Made by a program: the position numbers and the translations under genes. The notes beneath the pieces were generated by a model. That model saw only the letters and a program-made list of their open reading frames with translations, searched no databases and was not told the origin of the DNA. From NCBI GenBank assembly GCA_003996215.1, contig QJPP01000457.1:324822-388821 (forward strand): a stretch of 64,000 bases of DNA. The letters run 5' to 3'. This document shows positions 11,575 through 23,329 of the stretch, piece after piece. This DNA comes from Jaltomata sinuosa. Lineage: Eukaryota > Streptophyta > Magnoliopsida > Solanales > Solanaceae. Every line of letters starts with the position of its first letter. The stretch's first letter is position 1.

Positions 11575-13400
11575 CTAAAAAATAAAACTAGGTTGCCCAT
11601 ACTCACTGCCTTCTGACTCAAGGAATCCACTACCACATTTGCCTTTGCCCGGATGGTATAAAATAGTGAAATCATAGTACTTCAGTAGCGCAATCCATCT
11701 CCTCTGTCTCGAGTTCAACTCTCGCTGACTCATAATGTATTGAAGGCTACGGTGATCGGTGAATATCTCACAATGAACTCCATATAAGTAATGCCTCCAG
11801 ATCTTGAGCGCGAAGACTACCGCTGCTAACTCTAAGTCATGAGTAGGGTAGTTGCACTCGTGAACCTTCAACTGCCTTGATGCATATGCTATCACTTGAC
11901 CCTGCTACATCAACACATAACCAAGACCAACCCCGGAAGCATCACAATACACGGCAAAACTCTTACTCTCGATCGACAAAGTCAAAACTGGAGCTGAAGT
12001 CAATAAGGCCTTAATCCTCTGGAAGCTATCCTCATACTGATCCGACCACTGAAATGGAACATCCTTCCTAGTCAGCATAGTCAAGGGAGCTGCTATGGAA
12101 GAAAATCCCTGAACGAACCTCCTGTAGTAACCTACTAACCCAACAAAGTTGCAAACCTTGGTAATAGTAGTTGGTCTAGGACAATCACGAACTGCAGAAA
12201 TCTTACCCGGATCCACTCTAATACCATCCTTAGACACCACGTGCCCTAGGAATGCAACGGAATTAAGCCAAAACTCACACTTTGAGAACTTGGCATAAAG
12301 CCGATGATCTCTCAAAGTCCGAAGTATGGTCCGTAATGCTGCTCATGCTCATCTCTACTCCGGGATACCAGGATGTCATCTATGAAAACTATCATGAACA
12401 TATCCAAGTACGGTCTAAGCACCCTATGCATCAAGTCCATGAAAGTTGCGGGGGTATTAGTTAACCCAAAAGACATCACCAGGAACTCATAATGGCCATA
12501 ATGTGTCCTGAATGTTGTCTTAGGGATGTCCTCTGCCCTAATCCTCAACTGATGGTAGCCAGACCTAAAATCAATCTTTAAAAACATAGCTGAACCCTGG
12601 AGCTGATCAAACAAGCCATCAATCCTCGGTATTGGATACCTATTCTTCACTATCACCCTATTCAACTGCCGATAATCAATACACATCTGCATCGACCCAT
12701 CCTTCTTCTTTATAAAGAAAATAGAAGCACCCCAAGGAGACACACTCGGTCTAATAAACCTCTTAGCTAACAAATCCTGGAGCTGCTCCTTAAGCTTCCT
12801 CAACTCAGCAGGAGTCATACGGTAAGGAGGAATAGAAATGGGCCTGGTGCCCGGCTCTAACTCAATGGCAAAATCAACATCTCTCTTAGGTGGAAGGCCT
12901 CGTAGGTTAGTAGGAAACATATCTAGGAAGTCTCTAACAACAGAAATAGACTCAGGAGATGAAGGGTCAACACAAGCATCTTGGACATATGCTAGATAAT
13001 CTAAACACCCACGGGAAATCAACTTCCTAGCTCGAAGATAAGAGATAATCCCAGATAGTGTGCGGCTAACAGAACCCTGCCACATAACTGGGGATACACC
13101 GAGCACGGCGATGGTAATGGTCTTGGCATAACAATCCAAAATCGCACGGTGAGGGGATAACCAGTCCATGCCCAGTATCACATCAAAATCTAACATATCA
13201 AGTATCATCAAGTCACCCCAAGTCTCCAAATCACCAACAGATATCATACAAGATCTCACAATCCGATGTACTACTAAAGAATCTCCTACTGGGGTCAAAA
13301 CAGAAACAGGCATAGATAACGGCTCACTAGCCAAACCCAAACAAGGCATCAAGTAGGTAGATACATATGAACATGTAGATCCAAGATCAAATTAAGCTGT
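11575..13400 (-). pseudogene. Element A protease, reverse transcriptase and RNase H
   Basis: On the minus strand the order is protease, reverse transcriptase and RNase H. The protease active site reads FDLGST in place of FDPGST or DTGST (about 13370), preceded by an in-frame stop, with ILGMDWL downstream. A 346-codon open stretch (13352-12312) holds the end of the protease and most of the reverse transcriptase, with CIDYRQLN, FRSGYHQL and the catalytic box FIDD at 12374-12385. A frameshift at about 12312 is followed by KFSKCEFWL, then RNase H with YCDASGVGLG, a stop at about 11900, ASRQLK, THDLELAAVVFALK and TDHRSLQY. The linker to integrase continues in 11336-11554. The wording is of the Tekay/Del chromovirus branch of Ty3/gypsy. 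Confidence 0.9.
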
Positions 13401-13599
13401 AGTATACTGATGGCACACATAAATTGTACTTGTAATCACAGCATCTGAGGCCTCTGCCTTCGATCTCCCAGGGACTGCATAGAACAGACGACAAATTCCA
13501 CCTTCCCAACCACCATCCCTACCACCTGCTCTACCACGAGGGGCACCACCCCTTCTAGCTGGAGGCTGAACTGCTCACAAAGGCTCGGCCGGTGGAGTA

Positions 13600-14953
13600 G
13601 CTGGCTGAACATTACCCTGCTGGGGGCAATCTCTGCATAATGGCCAACAACACCACACTCGTAACAAGGCCCTGATGGCCTGTACTGTTGAGATGGACCA
13701 GCAAAACCCGTATGGCCATCACAACTTGATTCCCCAGAATTTGAACCCCTCGAAGACTGACCCTGCTCAAACTGAGAACTACCAGAGGTCTAGAGTGAAG
13801 CCTGAACCGATTGGCTGGACTGACCCTGGTGTTGCTGTGGCTGATAACCCTGGCCCTACTAGCCTGAACCCCTACCACTCTCTCTGGAACCACTATAGCC
13901 GCCCTGATAACGAGACCTCTTATCTCTAGACCCCCGATCATGTCGGTGTAAGTCCTCTATGGTACGAACGTAGTCTGCAATAGCCTAAAATGACTGACCA
14001 CTAAAAACTAATATCTCAGCTGACTGCCTAAGCTCTGTCCGCAAACCCCAAACAAACCTGTGAATCTTGTCTGGCTCAGTAGGAATGATCATAGACCCAA
14101 AGAGAGCAAGATAATTAAAATGAGTCTCATACTCAAATACCGACATGGATCCCTACATAAGCCTGGTAAACTGCTCCCGGTGACGCTCTCGATCACTCTG
14201 AGGTAGGAACTTGGCCATGAAGGCCTCATAAAACTTGGACCATGACAACAGAGATGATGAAGATGGTCTTAAAGCAACCTGAGCCCTCCACCATAACTTA
14301 GCTTGACCCTCCTGCTGATATGTAGTATATCCAACTCCGTGAGTCTCTAGCAATCCTAGATGGTATAATATCTCCTCACAGGTAGTAATGAAGTCATGGG
14401 GGTCCTGTTCTGATGTACCCATGAATCTCGACGGTGTTAATCTCAAGAATCTACTCAAGGCCTTTTGCTTCCCATCTGTCATAGTTGGGCGAGGAGCAAG
14501 AGGCTGTGCAACCACTGGAACTGGGATAATCTCAGCACGGGGAGTCGTAGTAGTAGGTTGCATTCCTGAACTCTGTACACCCAGGGCTGCCCCCTGTGTG
14601 GATGTTTGTGCTACCTCAGAAGGTCTTTCCCCTATCATACCCAATAGCTGAAGTAGTAACCCCCGAATATCTGAAGACTGACCTGGGGCTGAAGCTGGCA
14701 CAAAAACTAGTACTGGAGCTAGTGGTACCTGGGCTGTCCCCGGGTCCACATGATGTTGCTAGGGGATGAACTCGGGATCATAATCATACTCGGGCTTTAC
14801 CTCAACTCTAGCAGCTCTAGCAGGCGTCGCTACTCTGAGGCATCCACGACCCCTACCTTTACCTCTACGACCGCCCTGGACCTTAGCTGGAGTCGGAGGT
14901 GCAGGTGCAGGAGGCTCTCCTCTGCCAAAAGTCAAAGATCTCGTATGAACCAT
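13600..14953 (-). pseudogene. Element A gag
   Basis: The reading starts at an ATG at 14953 (MVHTRS), the usual start wording in this family, and runs through a basic stretch. A stop at about 14757 interrupts it, followed in the same frame by 14749-14153 with PHDFITTCEEILYHLG and KFYEAFMAKFLPQSDRERH, the gag capsid-like core. A further stop at about 14153 falls where GSMSV follows, a place that usually has Gln. The zinc knuckle near 13640 reads CYECGVVGH but has lost its last Cys. Gag would form the particle that packages the RNA. Both main stops fit C-to-T change at Gln codons. Confidence 0.85.
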
Positions 14954-15166
14954 CTGCGGAAGAGTGAACTAGAACAAGTGAGATTTTCAGAAAATTTCAA
15001 GGGTACTACGCACGAGATAGAAATAAGAAAAGTCCAATTTTCTTAAGATGTCACTATAGACTCCCGAAGATTGAGTACGGACGTCTCCGCCCCGATCCGC
15101 AGGACTCTACTAGACATTGGCTACAATACCAATGACACTGGTGAACCTAGGGCTCTAATACCAGGC
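14954..15166 (-). other. Element A leader with primer-binding site
   Basis: The reverse complement of 15151-15163 begins TGGTATTAGAGC, one base from TGGTATCAGAGC, the primer site complementary to the 3' end of initiator tRNA-Met. It lies three bases from the LTR end at 15167. The rest is the untranslated leader up to the gag start. Confidence 0.8.
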
Positions 15167-18098
15167 TGTCACGACCAGATTTCTCGATCATGATGGCACC
15201 TACAACCCCCCAATAAGCGAAACAATCCCTGTAGCCCAGAATGGTTAGTAATGGGCTATATTCTAACAATTTAAGAGGAAGAATAGTTAAATAAGCGAAA
15301 GCAAGGGAACAAGATGAAGAAAATAGATAACAGGAATATATATACATATGCGAAAGCTAAACCCAAAACCTGGTATCATACCGTATAAGAGCCGGATCTA
15401 CATAAGGAGTACAAGGGTCCAAAATAACATATATACCAATGTCTCCGAGTAAAAATAGAGTACATAAGCAAAAGATAATCTATGGCTAAGCTCCGACCGT
15501 CAAGGGCTCACCCTCAGTCTGGAATATCACAAAAGCAGCTCCTCGCATAAATCTCATAAGCACTAGAAGATGCAGAGGGTAGTATGAGCACCAAATGCGA
15601 GGCATAAGGTACCTAGTAGGTATCATAGGCCGACTGGGCACATATAAGATAAAAGGGCAGTAATGAACAAAATTGAAAACAGATAGTCACCGAAGGCAAT
15701 GGATAAGTACATAGAACTAGCCCAGAGGGAAGACAACAGAAAACAACATACATGGCTAGCAAGTAGAATATATACACACAGTAGGCACAAGTGAAAAGTA
15801 AGAAATGGCGCACCTAGAATCCTTGCAATAACAATATATAGTAAGTTTAGAAGGGAGCGGTATACTGGTAACCTCAAGTACAAGGGAAATGAGGAGAGGA
15901 ATAAAGATAGGCATGCTCAGAAAGAAGGAATCAATATCCAAAATAATCACACCAATCTCAATCCAGAGAGAACAACCTAGCAATATACAATCTCATAATT
16001 ACAACCGTAGCAGGGGATAACACCACAATAAAGTAACAAGAGTCTACTTACAGTCCCCTGGCCACCCATACCACAGGGGAACACAAACAAGTAAAAAAAA
16101 ACCCTCCTGCCGCCCATACATACAGAGCGTACACTCAACAAACAACAAACAAGGGTGGAGCTTCAAACAAATGAATGATATGATATGATATTACAACTAA
16201 GTATAACCACAGTGTCAGTATGTTACCACCTTCGGTGCCCCAAAGGTCCAATAAAGGTGGGATCCATGGAAGGACTTCTCCCGAGTATATCTACTCTGCC
16301 GTACACCCCTACCCCCAGTCACTCTTTGGCCAGTAGCACTTGGGCAGGAATGACAGGGTCCATGGAGGTCTACTCGTAGACCACATACTACACTCAAACC
16401 TCAATTATCAGTTCGGAGTGCCACTGGATCTAAACTAATACTCAAATGTGCAAAATACATGCCTGAATTCTATCCAGGTCTAAATCAATGAAATAAGTCT
16501 CATAAACCCCCTTTAGGGGTGCCCGGGCATACCCGAGTCTAAAACAGTAGTAAATCAAGTCCGCTGCCCGGCTTTACCAAGGCTAAAATCATTTCTTTAT
16601 CAATAATAGAATCAATCTGGCACCTCGGTCCACCCGAGTCTAATATAAGATACGAAAACTAAGACATCTCTCTCTTCTAATCTTTCTTACCTCAAGAAGA
16701 TCCATAAAAATGGGTACCAAACCATTTCATAATCAATTTTACCAAAAATAGGCCCCACGGGCCAAACAAGGTTTAAAAGATCATCAATAGAGGGCACAAA
16801 GCCAAAACCATAGTAAACTCATGAAGAAAATCCTTTTATATGCATGATGATGGCATGCTCGATCACAATCAATAGCCCAATGACTCACAATCAACCTATC
16901 GGCCTTGCACAGGCTTCAATAGTTCTACAACACAAATAGCCAACTCTATAGTAGTAATAAAGATTTTGGGGACTCACAGACATTCCCGATATCCCACCAT
17001 CTATGTTCCAGTGTCTATACAAGGCCAAACAGGTCCACAAGGGTGAATAGAGCATATAAAACAAATCTACACACATCGGAGGAAGAAAAGAAACCGAACA
17101 TGTATAAGCAGTCAGGGTCTATGGTACCAACCTATTAAATCCAACCCAAGGATGCCCATTAGTGAAATTTTATCTGATATATGCTAAGTCTAGGGAGTTT
17201 AGACCGTAACCTACCTGTCGTCCGATGACAAGCTGCCCTAACAATAGTGTCCAAGCCCAAATTGCTCCGAGAGACCTCGAATAATGATCAAACTATCATA
17301 AACATAAATAATACGTTAAAAGGAGTCTAACAATACCCATAATACTACAATTGTAGCTGGGTCAAAATTTGGGTCACCAATGGCCAGTGGGCCCCACAAC
17401 CCGAGATCGAAAATGAAAATGCACAATATGATCACCGGGACCATAGGAGTACATGCTCGGAAAAATCAAAGAAATTGGGCAACAAATTAGAGCTAAAACA
17501 GCCCCTAATAGCCAAGAACCTAATTATGGAAAAAATATGAAATAAAAATCGGAAAGAAGCAAGAATTTCTTACCAAATTGAGGGAATTATGCCAAGAACC
17601 ATGAATTGAATGAGTTTCCGAGCATGCAACGCAACACACGAACATATTCTATAACAAATTCGAGGGCCAAGAATTTAAAACTATGGAGTGGAAATCAAAG
17701 AATGAAAACATCATAAATTGGTGGAAACTTCCCGAATTGAATGGCGGGAAAATGACCAGGATGCGATGGTGAAGTCTCCCCAAGATTTTTATGGTCCAAA
17801 GTGGAGAATTAAGGAGTTTAGGAGCTGGTGACTATGGAGAATCGAGTTGGGTTCTAATAATGAAGGAAAAAGATGAGAGCACAATTTAAGTGATGACAGG
17901 CATGCCTACGCGAACGCGGCAGGCCACCGCCTACACAGGGGATGCGAACGTGGACAGCCAGTGTGCACGTGAAGGCCAAGCGCTGTCCAGGCCAGATGCC
18001 TACCTTGCACGAACGCGGCCAGGCCACCGCATACGCGGTCCTGCGAATGCAGCCCAGGGAGCGCCTAGGTGAAGGAAAGGGAAGAGGGGTATGGCTTG
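15167..18098 (-). mobile_element. Element A, 5' LTR, truncated at its outer end
   Basis: It reads TGTCACGACC from 15167 on the plus strand (LTR end TCGTGACA when reversed) and matches the 3' LTR of A and, in inverse orientation, the LTR of B. It runs past 17166, where the 3' copy is deleted, through a splice-donor-like CAATTTG/GTAAGA (donor at 17573, minus) and a GC-rich word array. It ends abruptly at about 18098, where it meets the B LTR in opposite orientation. The expected outer end (TGTAATGACC when reversed) is absent. Confidence 0.75.
17890..18066 (-). repeat. GC-rich word array in the A LTR
   Basis: Words such as GCGAACGCGGC, AGGCCACCGC and GCCAGGCCACCGCATACGC recur in direct and near-inverted form. 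It lies at the same place in the LTR as the 33-bp array of B but uses different words. Confidence 0.6.
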
Positions 18099-18414
18099 AT
18101 GTTATACTGTTACTCCTTGTACTTTTGGAGACAGATTTATATTGTGTTTTATTACTTCTAGAACTTGTATTCTATTAGAAGCTTCTGTACTATTGATACC
18201 AAGTTTTGGGGTTGGTGTAGTATCTTTTGTATATATATTTTGGGTTGTTGCTTCTGTGTGTCTTATCTTTATATTCAGCTTCTGCTTATTTCTTCTTGTT
18301 GTGCGTAATTGGTTAAGTAGTAGCCCATTACTAACTATTCCGAGCTACGGGGGATTGATTTGCCTACTATAAGGTTGTAGGTGCCATCATAACCTGAGAA
18401 ATCGGGTCGTGACA
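18099..18414 (+). mobile_element. Element B, 5' LTR remnant
   Basis: The segment aligns with the last 316 or so bases of the 3' LTR of B (about 29482-29797) and ends GGGTCGTGACA at 18414. Its upstream part was lost at the inverted junction with A at about 18098. Confidence 0.8.
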
Positions 18415-18417
18415 ACT

Positions 18418-18429
18418 TGGTATCAGAGC
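18418..18429 (+). other. Element B primer-binding site (tRNA-iMet)
   Basis: TGGTATCAGAGC, complementary to the 3' end of initiator tRNA-Met, lies three bases after the LTR end. Confidence 0.85.
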
Positions 18430-18621
18430 TCTAGGTTCACCAATGTTGTGGTACAAAAGCAAATGTCTAAGTAGAGTCTTGCAGATTGGTACGATGACGT
18501 CTATATCCTATCTGGGGGAGGCTACAGGGCATTGTTAGGAAAAGTTTCATCTTCTTTGCTCCTTATCGTGCATTCCTGGATCTATGGACTTCTAAACTTT
18601 GGTTGTTTCATTCTTTCTTAG

Positions 18622-19540
18622 ATGCCTAAGATGAGTTTGACAATGGGTGATGTCAAGGCTTATGTGCCTGTTGTTTCAGTGCTTCCGTCAGCGCCAGGAC
18701 TTCAGAGTGAGAGTTTATCGCATCGGGTAGGGTGTGTGGGGCTAGCTCAACCTCCAATTGAATTCATAGCTACCCTACTTCTTCAGGACACTGTGGTTAG
18801 GACTTTGAGTCCTCTGATGGGTGTTTCAGTACCCGATTCTTTGAGTGGTGCTTTAGTCATGGTTGATCTTCCAGTTCTTCTGTAGGGTTGTTTGTCAGTA
18901 TTAGACTAGGAGACAAGATTTCATGAGATGGTTAGGTGCACTGCTAAGACTGTACCTTCAGAGTTTGATAGGGTTCAGAGCTTCATTGGAGGTTTGATTT
19001 CACCACTCTATTTGGCTACCGAGCACTTAGTTACAATTAGGACGACTTTCCTTCAGGTAGTGGACCATGTTTGGGCTGTTGAGGGTTTATGTCATGAGGC
19101 TTATAGAGGTGGTGCTAAGAAGCTTCATCGCCAGGATAGTTCTTGAGGTCCTCATACTCGAGGTAGGGGATTGTATCCTAGGGGTCAGTTCCATTGCTTC
19201 TTATCCACCCGGCCTGTTTTAGTTGCTCCACGGGTTCCAGAGAGTGGTTATGTAGGGCATGTTTAGCAGAGTGGGCAGGGTTCAGATCATATCCTTCGGG
19301 GTTTGCCTTTAGAGTGTGTAGGTAGTGGTGGGTAGTCAGGTCCAGTGAGATCTTTTTGTCGGGCTTCATCTGGTAGAGGCTATTTTTGATATGGTGAGCA
19401 TGGGCACTTTGCTAGGAATTGCCCCATAATTCTGTATCCTGGTCAGCCTGGTTGTTATGATTGTGGGGAAGTTGGTCACCTTTATAGAGCTTGTCTCCGA
19501 CGAGGGATAGCAGAGCTTTCAGCTTCAACTACTCAGTCCA
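18622..19540 (+). pseudogene. Element B gag with two zinc knuckles
   Basis: The start is an ATG at 18622 after a leader with an acceptor-like TTCTTAG. The first open stretch runs to 18885. A second (18928-19146) has FDRVQSFIGGLISPLYLATE and TFLQVVDHVWAVE, which resembles the end of the gag core in Tekay-like elements. Next come a Gly/Arg-rich stretch and two CCHC knuckles: one at about 19375 reads F-stop-YGEHGHFARNCP, where a TGA replaces a Cys codon, and one at about 19452 reads CYDCGEVGHLYRAC and is complete. Stops at about 18883 and 19144 break the frame. Gag would assemble particles. No protease or polymerase follows. Confidence 0.65.
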
Positions 19541-22412
19541 GAGTTAGATTTTGTTAGCCTGATGCCTTTCCTGGTGGGCCAGAGGTAGAGGTTCCTGATA
19601 TTATTGCTCTAGGTTAGGATTTTGCTACCTTCGACTTGTGATAGTCCTGATCGCACCTATAATTTCTATCATTTAATTGCTTATATGCCTATTTTCTACT
19701 TGTTTAGTTATTTGGTTGCCTGAATTGTAGTATCTATGTGTTATTTTATTGGTAGTTTATTCTTTAGTAGTGGATTAGGCGAGATGTCCCTGAGAGGTGC
19801 TTACCCGGAGTTGTAGCTTGTGGGTAGTTCTTGTTGGTCTATTTCTGGTTGGGTTTATCCCTGTTTCGTTGTGATTTTGGACTTGTGAGTGAGTCTTCCC
19901 CTTTGAGCGGTCCTAGATGGTTATTGCCTAGGCTGTTTCTAGCGTGGCTAGAGATCCATATATTAGTTCGATGTAATATCGGTGGTTGTGCCAGAGTTTG
20001 AGCTATCATTTTGGGTTGAGAGGCGTTGGTTATGCTTGTGGGCGTGGTTTGGTTTTCTTGGGTGTTTAGGTTCGACACTCTTTGTTTGGTTGGTTTAGGA
20101 GGTCGGTAGGTATATGGGTTGTTCCCATAGTCTCCTTCAATTTCTTTCCCGGTTGGGTTGGTTTGTTATTTTCCCTAATTCCTGTTAGATTGGAGTTTGA
20201 TCGTAGTTCTCTGGATGAACTCTTGATGTTAGCATTGTGATTGAGTTTTGGCTTTAGCATTTTCGACTAAGTGTCGACCGTAGCCTCGTGGTTGAGTTGT
20301 ATTCATAGCATTTTGGGTGAGTCGGGCATCCGGCCCTTTTTCTCCTACCTTGTTGAGTTTTAACAATGTAAGTATGGGAGCTAAGAAAATGGCCCCAGAT
20401 TCTTATTTGAGGAAGGATTTGTAAGGTTCAAGTATATGCTAAGGAAGGGTTTTGGTTAGTTGAAAAAGGAGGGAGATGACTCCTTGTTCGTGCCTACGTG
20501 TTTCAGTAGTTGACTGAGGTAATGACAAAGGTTTGTTTTAGGATCGTGTGTTGGCTATTTGATTCGGCCGTTTATAGATTGCAGTGGGTTTTTCTCCAAT
20601 TGGTTTGGGATTTCAGTAGCAGCTGTGATTTTAGCAACTTGCATATTCAAGCTTAGTTGGCTTCGCTTCCTAAGGGTTCATTGGTAGCATATGGGTTCGA
20701 CAGAGGCTTTAGTTGGCAATTTTAAAGTTGGATTTCAGAATCATGGGCTAGCAAACTACTTCGGATAGTTCGTGGTTGGTTTTTTTGGTTGCAGCTCCTT
20801 GGGTTGGAAGGCATTGAGTTTGGACGACTTAGTTTCCCCATTTCAGTTGAGGAGTGACAGTTGGCCTTGGACACCTAGTTCTTGGCTAACCTTTGAGTTA
20901 GGATGAACATTCCAGATTTCAGCAGTGTTCTAGATAGCACGAGTTTCCTTCTACCATGGTTGGACAGACTCAGTGGTGTGAGTTTGGGATTCAGCATTGG
21001 TGTATGCTATATGTGATCAGGTCATGCGGGTTGAGATTAGCGAGGCTATTTGAAGTTCTAATGATATTTTGAGATTGATCGACTCCTTCATTGCCGAGAA
21101 TTTGAAATGCTACTTTGGTTGGGTCTTCAGGGGTTGTCTTTTATATGAGGTTCCAGTATGGTTAGACCCGGCCAGTATGGGCTAGAAGTATGGTAAAATA
21201 TATGCTTCGAAATGGTTGGTTGTGTGCGTATGCAGTAGAGCGGTTGATTCGAGCCAAAGAGGTGAGTTGATGATTTATGACAAATTTCTACTACTAGATG
21301 GTGACTTTGGACTTCAAACAATCTTTCCTTTTGCCTTTGGGGTGTTTTGACATGATATTCGTGGCATGGTAGACTTCTTCTCGAGGTGAGCTTGGTAAGA
21401 TGACTTTAAATCAAAAGGGTGTTCGAGTATTTGGAGTTACAACGGTATTCTCAGAGTTTGGAGCTTAGTTGGTGATTTTGATCTTAGTGGTGGGCTTACC
21501 ACACTCCTTGCAGAGGCTTGGTTTTGGTTTTGGTCTGTTGGGAAGGGCCCTAGTTCATTAACTTCCAGTTGACTCAAACTCGAAGTGGTGCAGCGGTTGG
21601 GTTTGTTCTACAGTTTGGAAGTTTCTCCGTCAACACAAAGTATTCATATATGCCTTTCCTAACTTTGGTGTGCGGACTTCAGTCGGATTTAGATGGGTTG
21701 ATCACTTGGGTTCGGTTAGCGAGTTTGGTGTTGGCAAAAGTGTTCTTCTGTCGCTTGATGGTCAGTTGGGTCAGGTAAATCCAGTTTTGAAGACCTGTTA
21801 TGGGTTGTTATGTTGGATGGAAAAAGTTAGTGGACTATAACTTGACTTTGATAGAACTTGAGTATAAAGGGGGGGGGACTTTGTTCGTGGTAGAGTATGA
21901 GCGGGAAATATGGATAACCGGTGTGTCAGTTGATGCTTCGAGGGTGGTTTGAGAGTTTGACTTGTTTGAAGCTTTTTATTTATGGTACAAGGGGATTTGG
22001 TTCAGAATAAAGGGTTTTGTGGAATCAACTGGCTGATGAGTTAGTGTTTTGGTTATTGGCTTTTCTGGAAAATTTGGTTATGGTTCCGACGGTTCGAGTT
22101 CTATGTGTTTATCGCCTTGCTTCTCTGGTTTCGGTGTTGTGTCGATGCTTACCGGTTGAGATTCTCGAGGTTCAGTTTGGGTTGGCAGATCTCTGTAGTT
22201 TTGGAGCTTGAGTTTGGGATCTAGCTTGGCTAGTAAGAAGTTTAGACTTGGTTTCCTTCTTTGGTTCTTCTTTGTTGGGTGCCATCTAGTCGAGGAGGCT
22301 ACCCGGGTTGTCCGAGAGAGTAGTGCAAGTTTTGTATCTGCTGTTCTTTTAATCTCTAGTCTTTCTTTCTTTCCTGACTTTCGGGGACGAAAGTCTTTTA
22401 AATATTGAATGA
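19541..22412 (+). other. Element B internal region without pol
   Basis: Nearly 2.9 kb between gag and the 3' LTR shows none of the pol signatures (no DTG, no YxDD or FIDD, no integrase Asp-Asp-Glu) in my reading of both strands. The plus strand is strongly T- and G-rich throughout, with GGTTTGG-like words. Just before the LTR, a stretch around TTTCGGGGACGAAAGT (22379-22394) is in the place of the polypurine tract and resembles the pre-LTR sequence of related elements. Confidence 0.6.
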
Positions 22413-23111
22413 TGTAATGACCCTTCCGGTCATTTACCCGTGTTCGCCTTTCTTGTACTGTTAGAGCTTGCCTGTAGCGGCCCCAAGCCATTTATGGCTT
22501 GCTGGGACCGGTAGTACAGTGCCCGAGCCGTTTGTTTGGTCTTTCTTTTCATTCCTGGTTTTAGAGCCTTAGGCTTTTGAAATGGTTGACTTTAGTCAAC
22601 ATCCTTGGTAAACATGCTCGAAATTGAATTTCGACAGTTCCATTAGCTTCGGAGCATGGACTTTAGTCTAAAGGGACCTTTGGTTGGGATCTGAGAGCTT
22701 TTCAGCTGGAATTCTCTCTCATTCTGTGTTTTCAGGCTAGTTGGACTTGTTTGGTTAACTTTGGTCAGCATTCGGAGAAGACATCCTCGGATGGAAATTC
22801 CATCAGCGTTGTTAGCTTCATAATGTCAAGTTTAGGCTAGAGGGACCATTGGTTCAGGTCTCAAGGCTTCCGGACTTGATTTTGGCCCTTGAGTTTCGTT
22901 TTGGGAATTGTTGGCTAAAGGTTGATTATGGGCGTGGGTCCCACTCTTTATTAAATCGACCTCCGATGGAGTTTTCATTGATTCCATTAGATTTGGAATG
23001 CCGTTTCTAGTCAAATAGCTCTATTCGTTTGTGTCCATGGGACCCCGGATGAATCCCGAGGGTCCATTCGATGTTTTAAGCTTAGCTGAGTTTTGTTGTT
23101 GCTATTGGGGA

Positions 23112-23308
23112 GCACCTGCACCTATTTGGGTGTCGTTGCACCAGCGCACCTGCGCCTATTAGGTTCCATTGCACCAACGCACCTGCACCTAATTGGTTGT
23201 CGTTGCACCAGCGCACCTGCGCCTGTTTGGGTGTCGTTGCACCAGCGCACCTGCGCTCCTTTTGGGCGCACCAGCACACCTGCTCTCCTTTTGGGCGCAC
23301 CTGCGCCT
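23112..23308 (+). repeat. 33-34 bp tandem array in the B LTR
   Basis: About six imperfect units, each beginning GCACCTGCGCC and ending GTTGCACCAGC, with a middle such as TATTTGGGTGTC. The last two units are shortened. The words GCACCTGCGC and GCGCACCTGC pair partly with each other when inverted. Confidence 0.85.
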
Positions 23309-23322
23309 AGCGGGCCAACTTT

Positions 23323-23329
23323 TATAAGT
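23323..23329 (+). promoter_or_regulatory. TATA-like box of the B LTR
   Basis: TATAAGT lies about 15 bases after the 33-bp array, followed by a CT-rich leader and a GT donor at 23488. The spacing fits a transcription start near 23350. Confidence 0.4.

Noticed and set aside
23112..23308. CRISPR array
   Set aside because: The units are imperfect, contiguous tandem repeats without spacers, in plant retrotransposon DNA.
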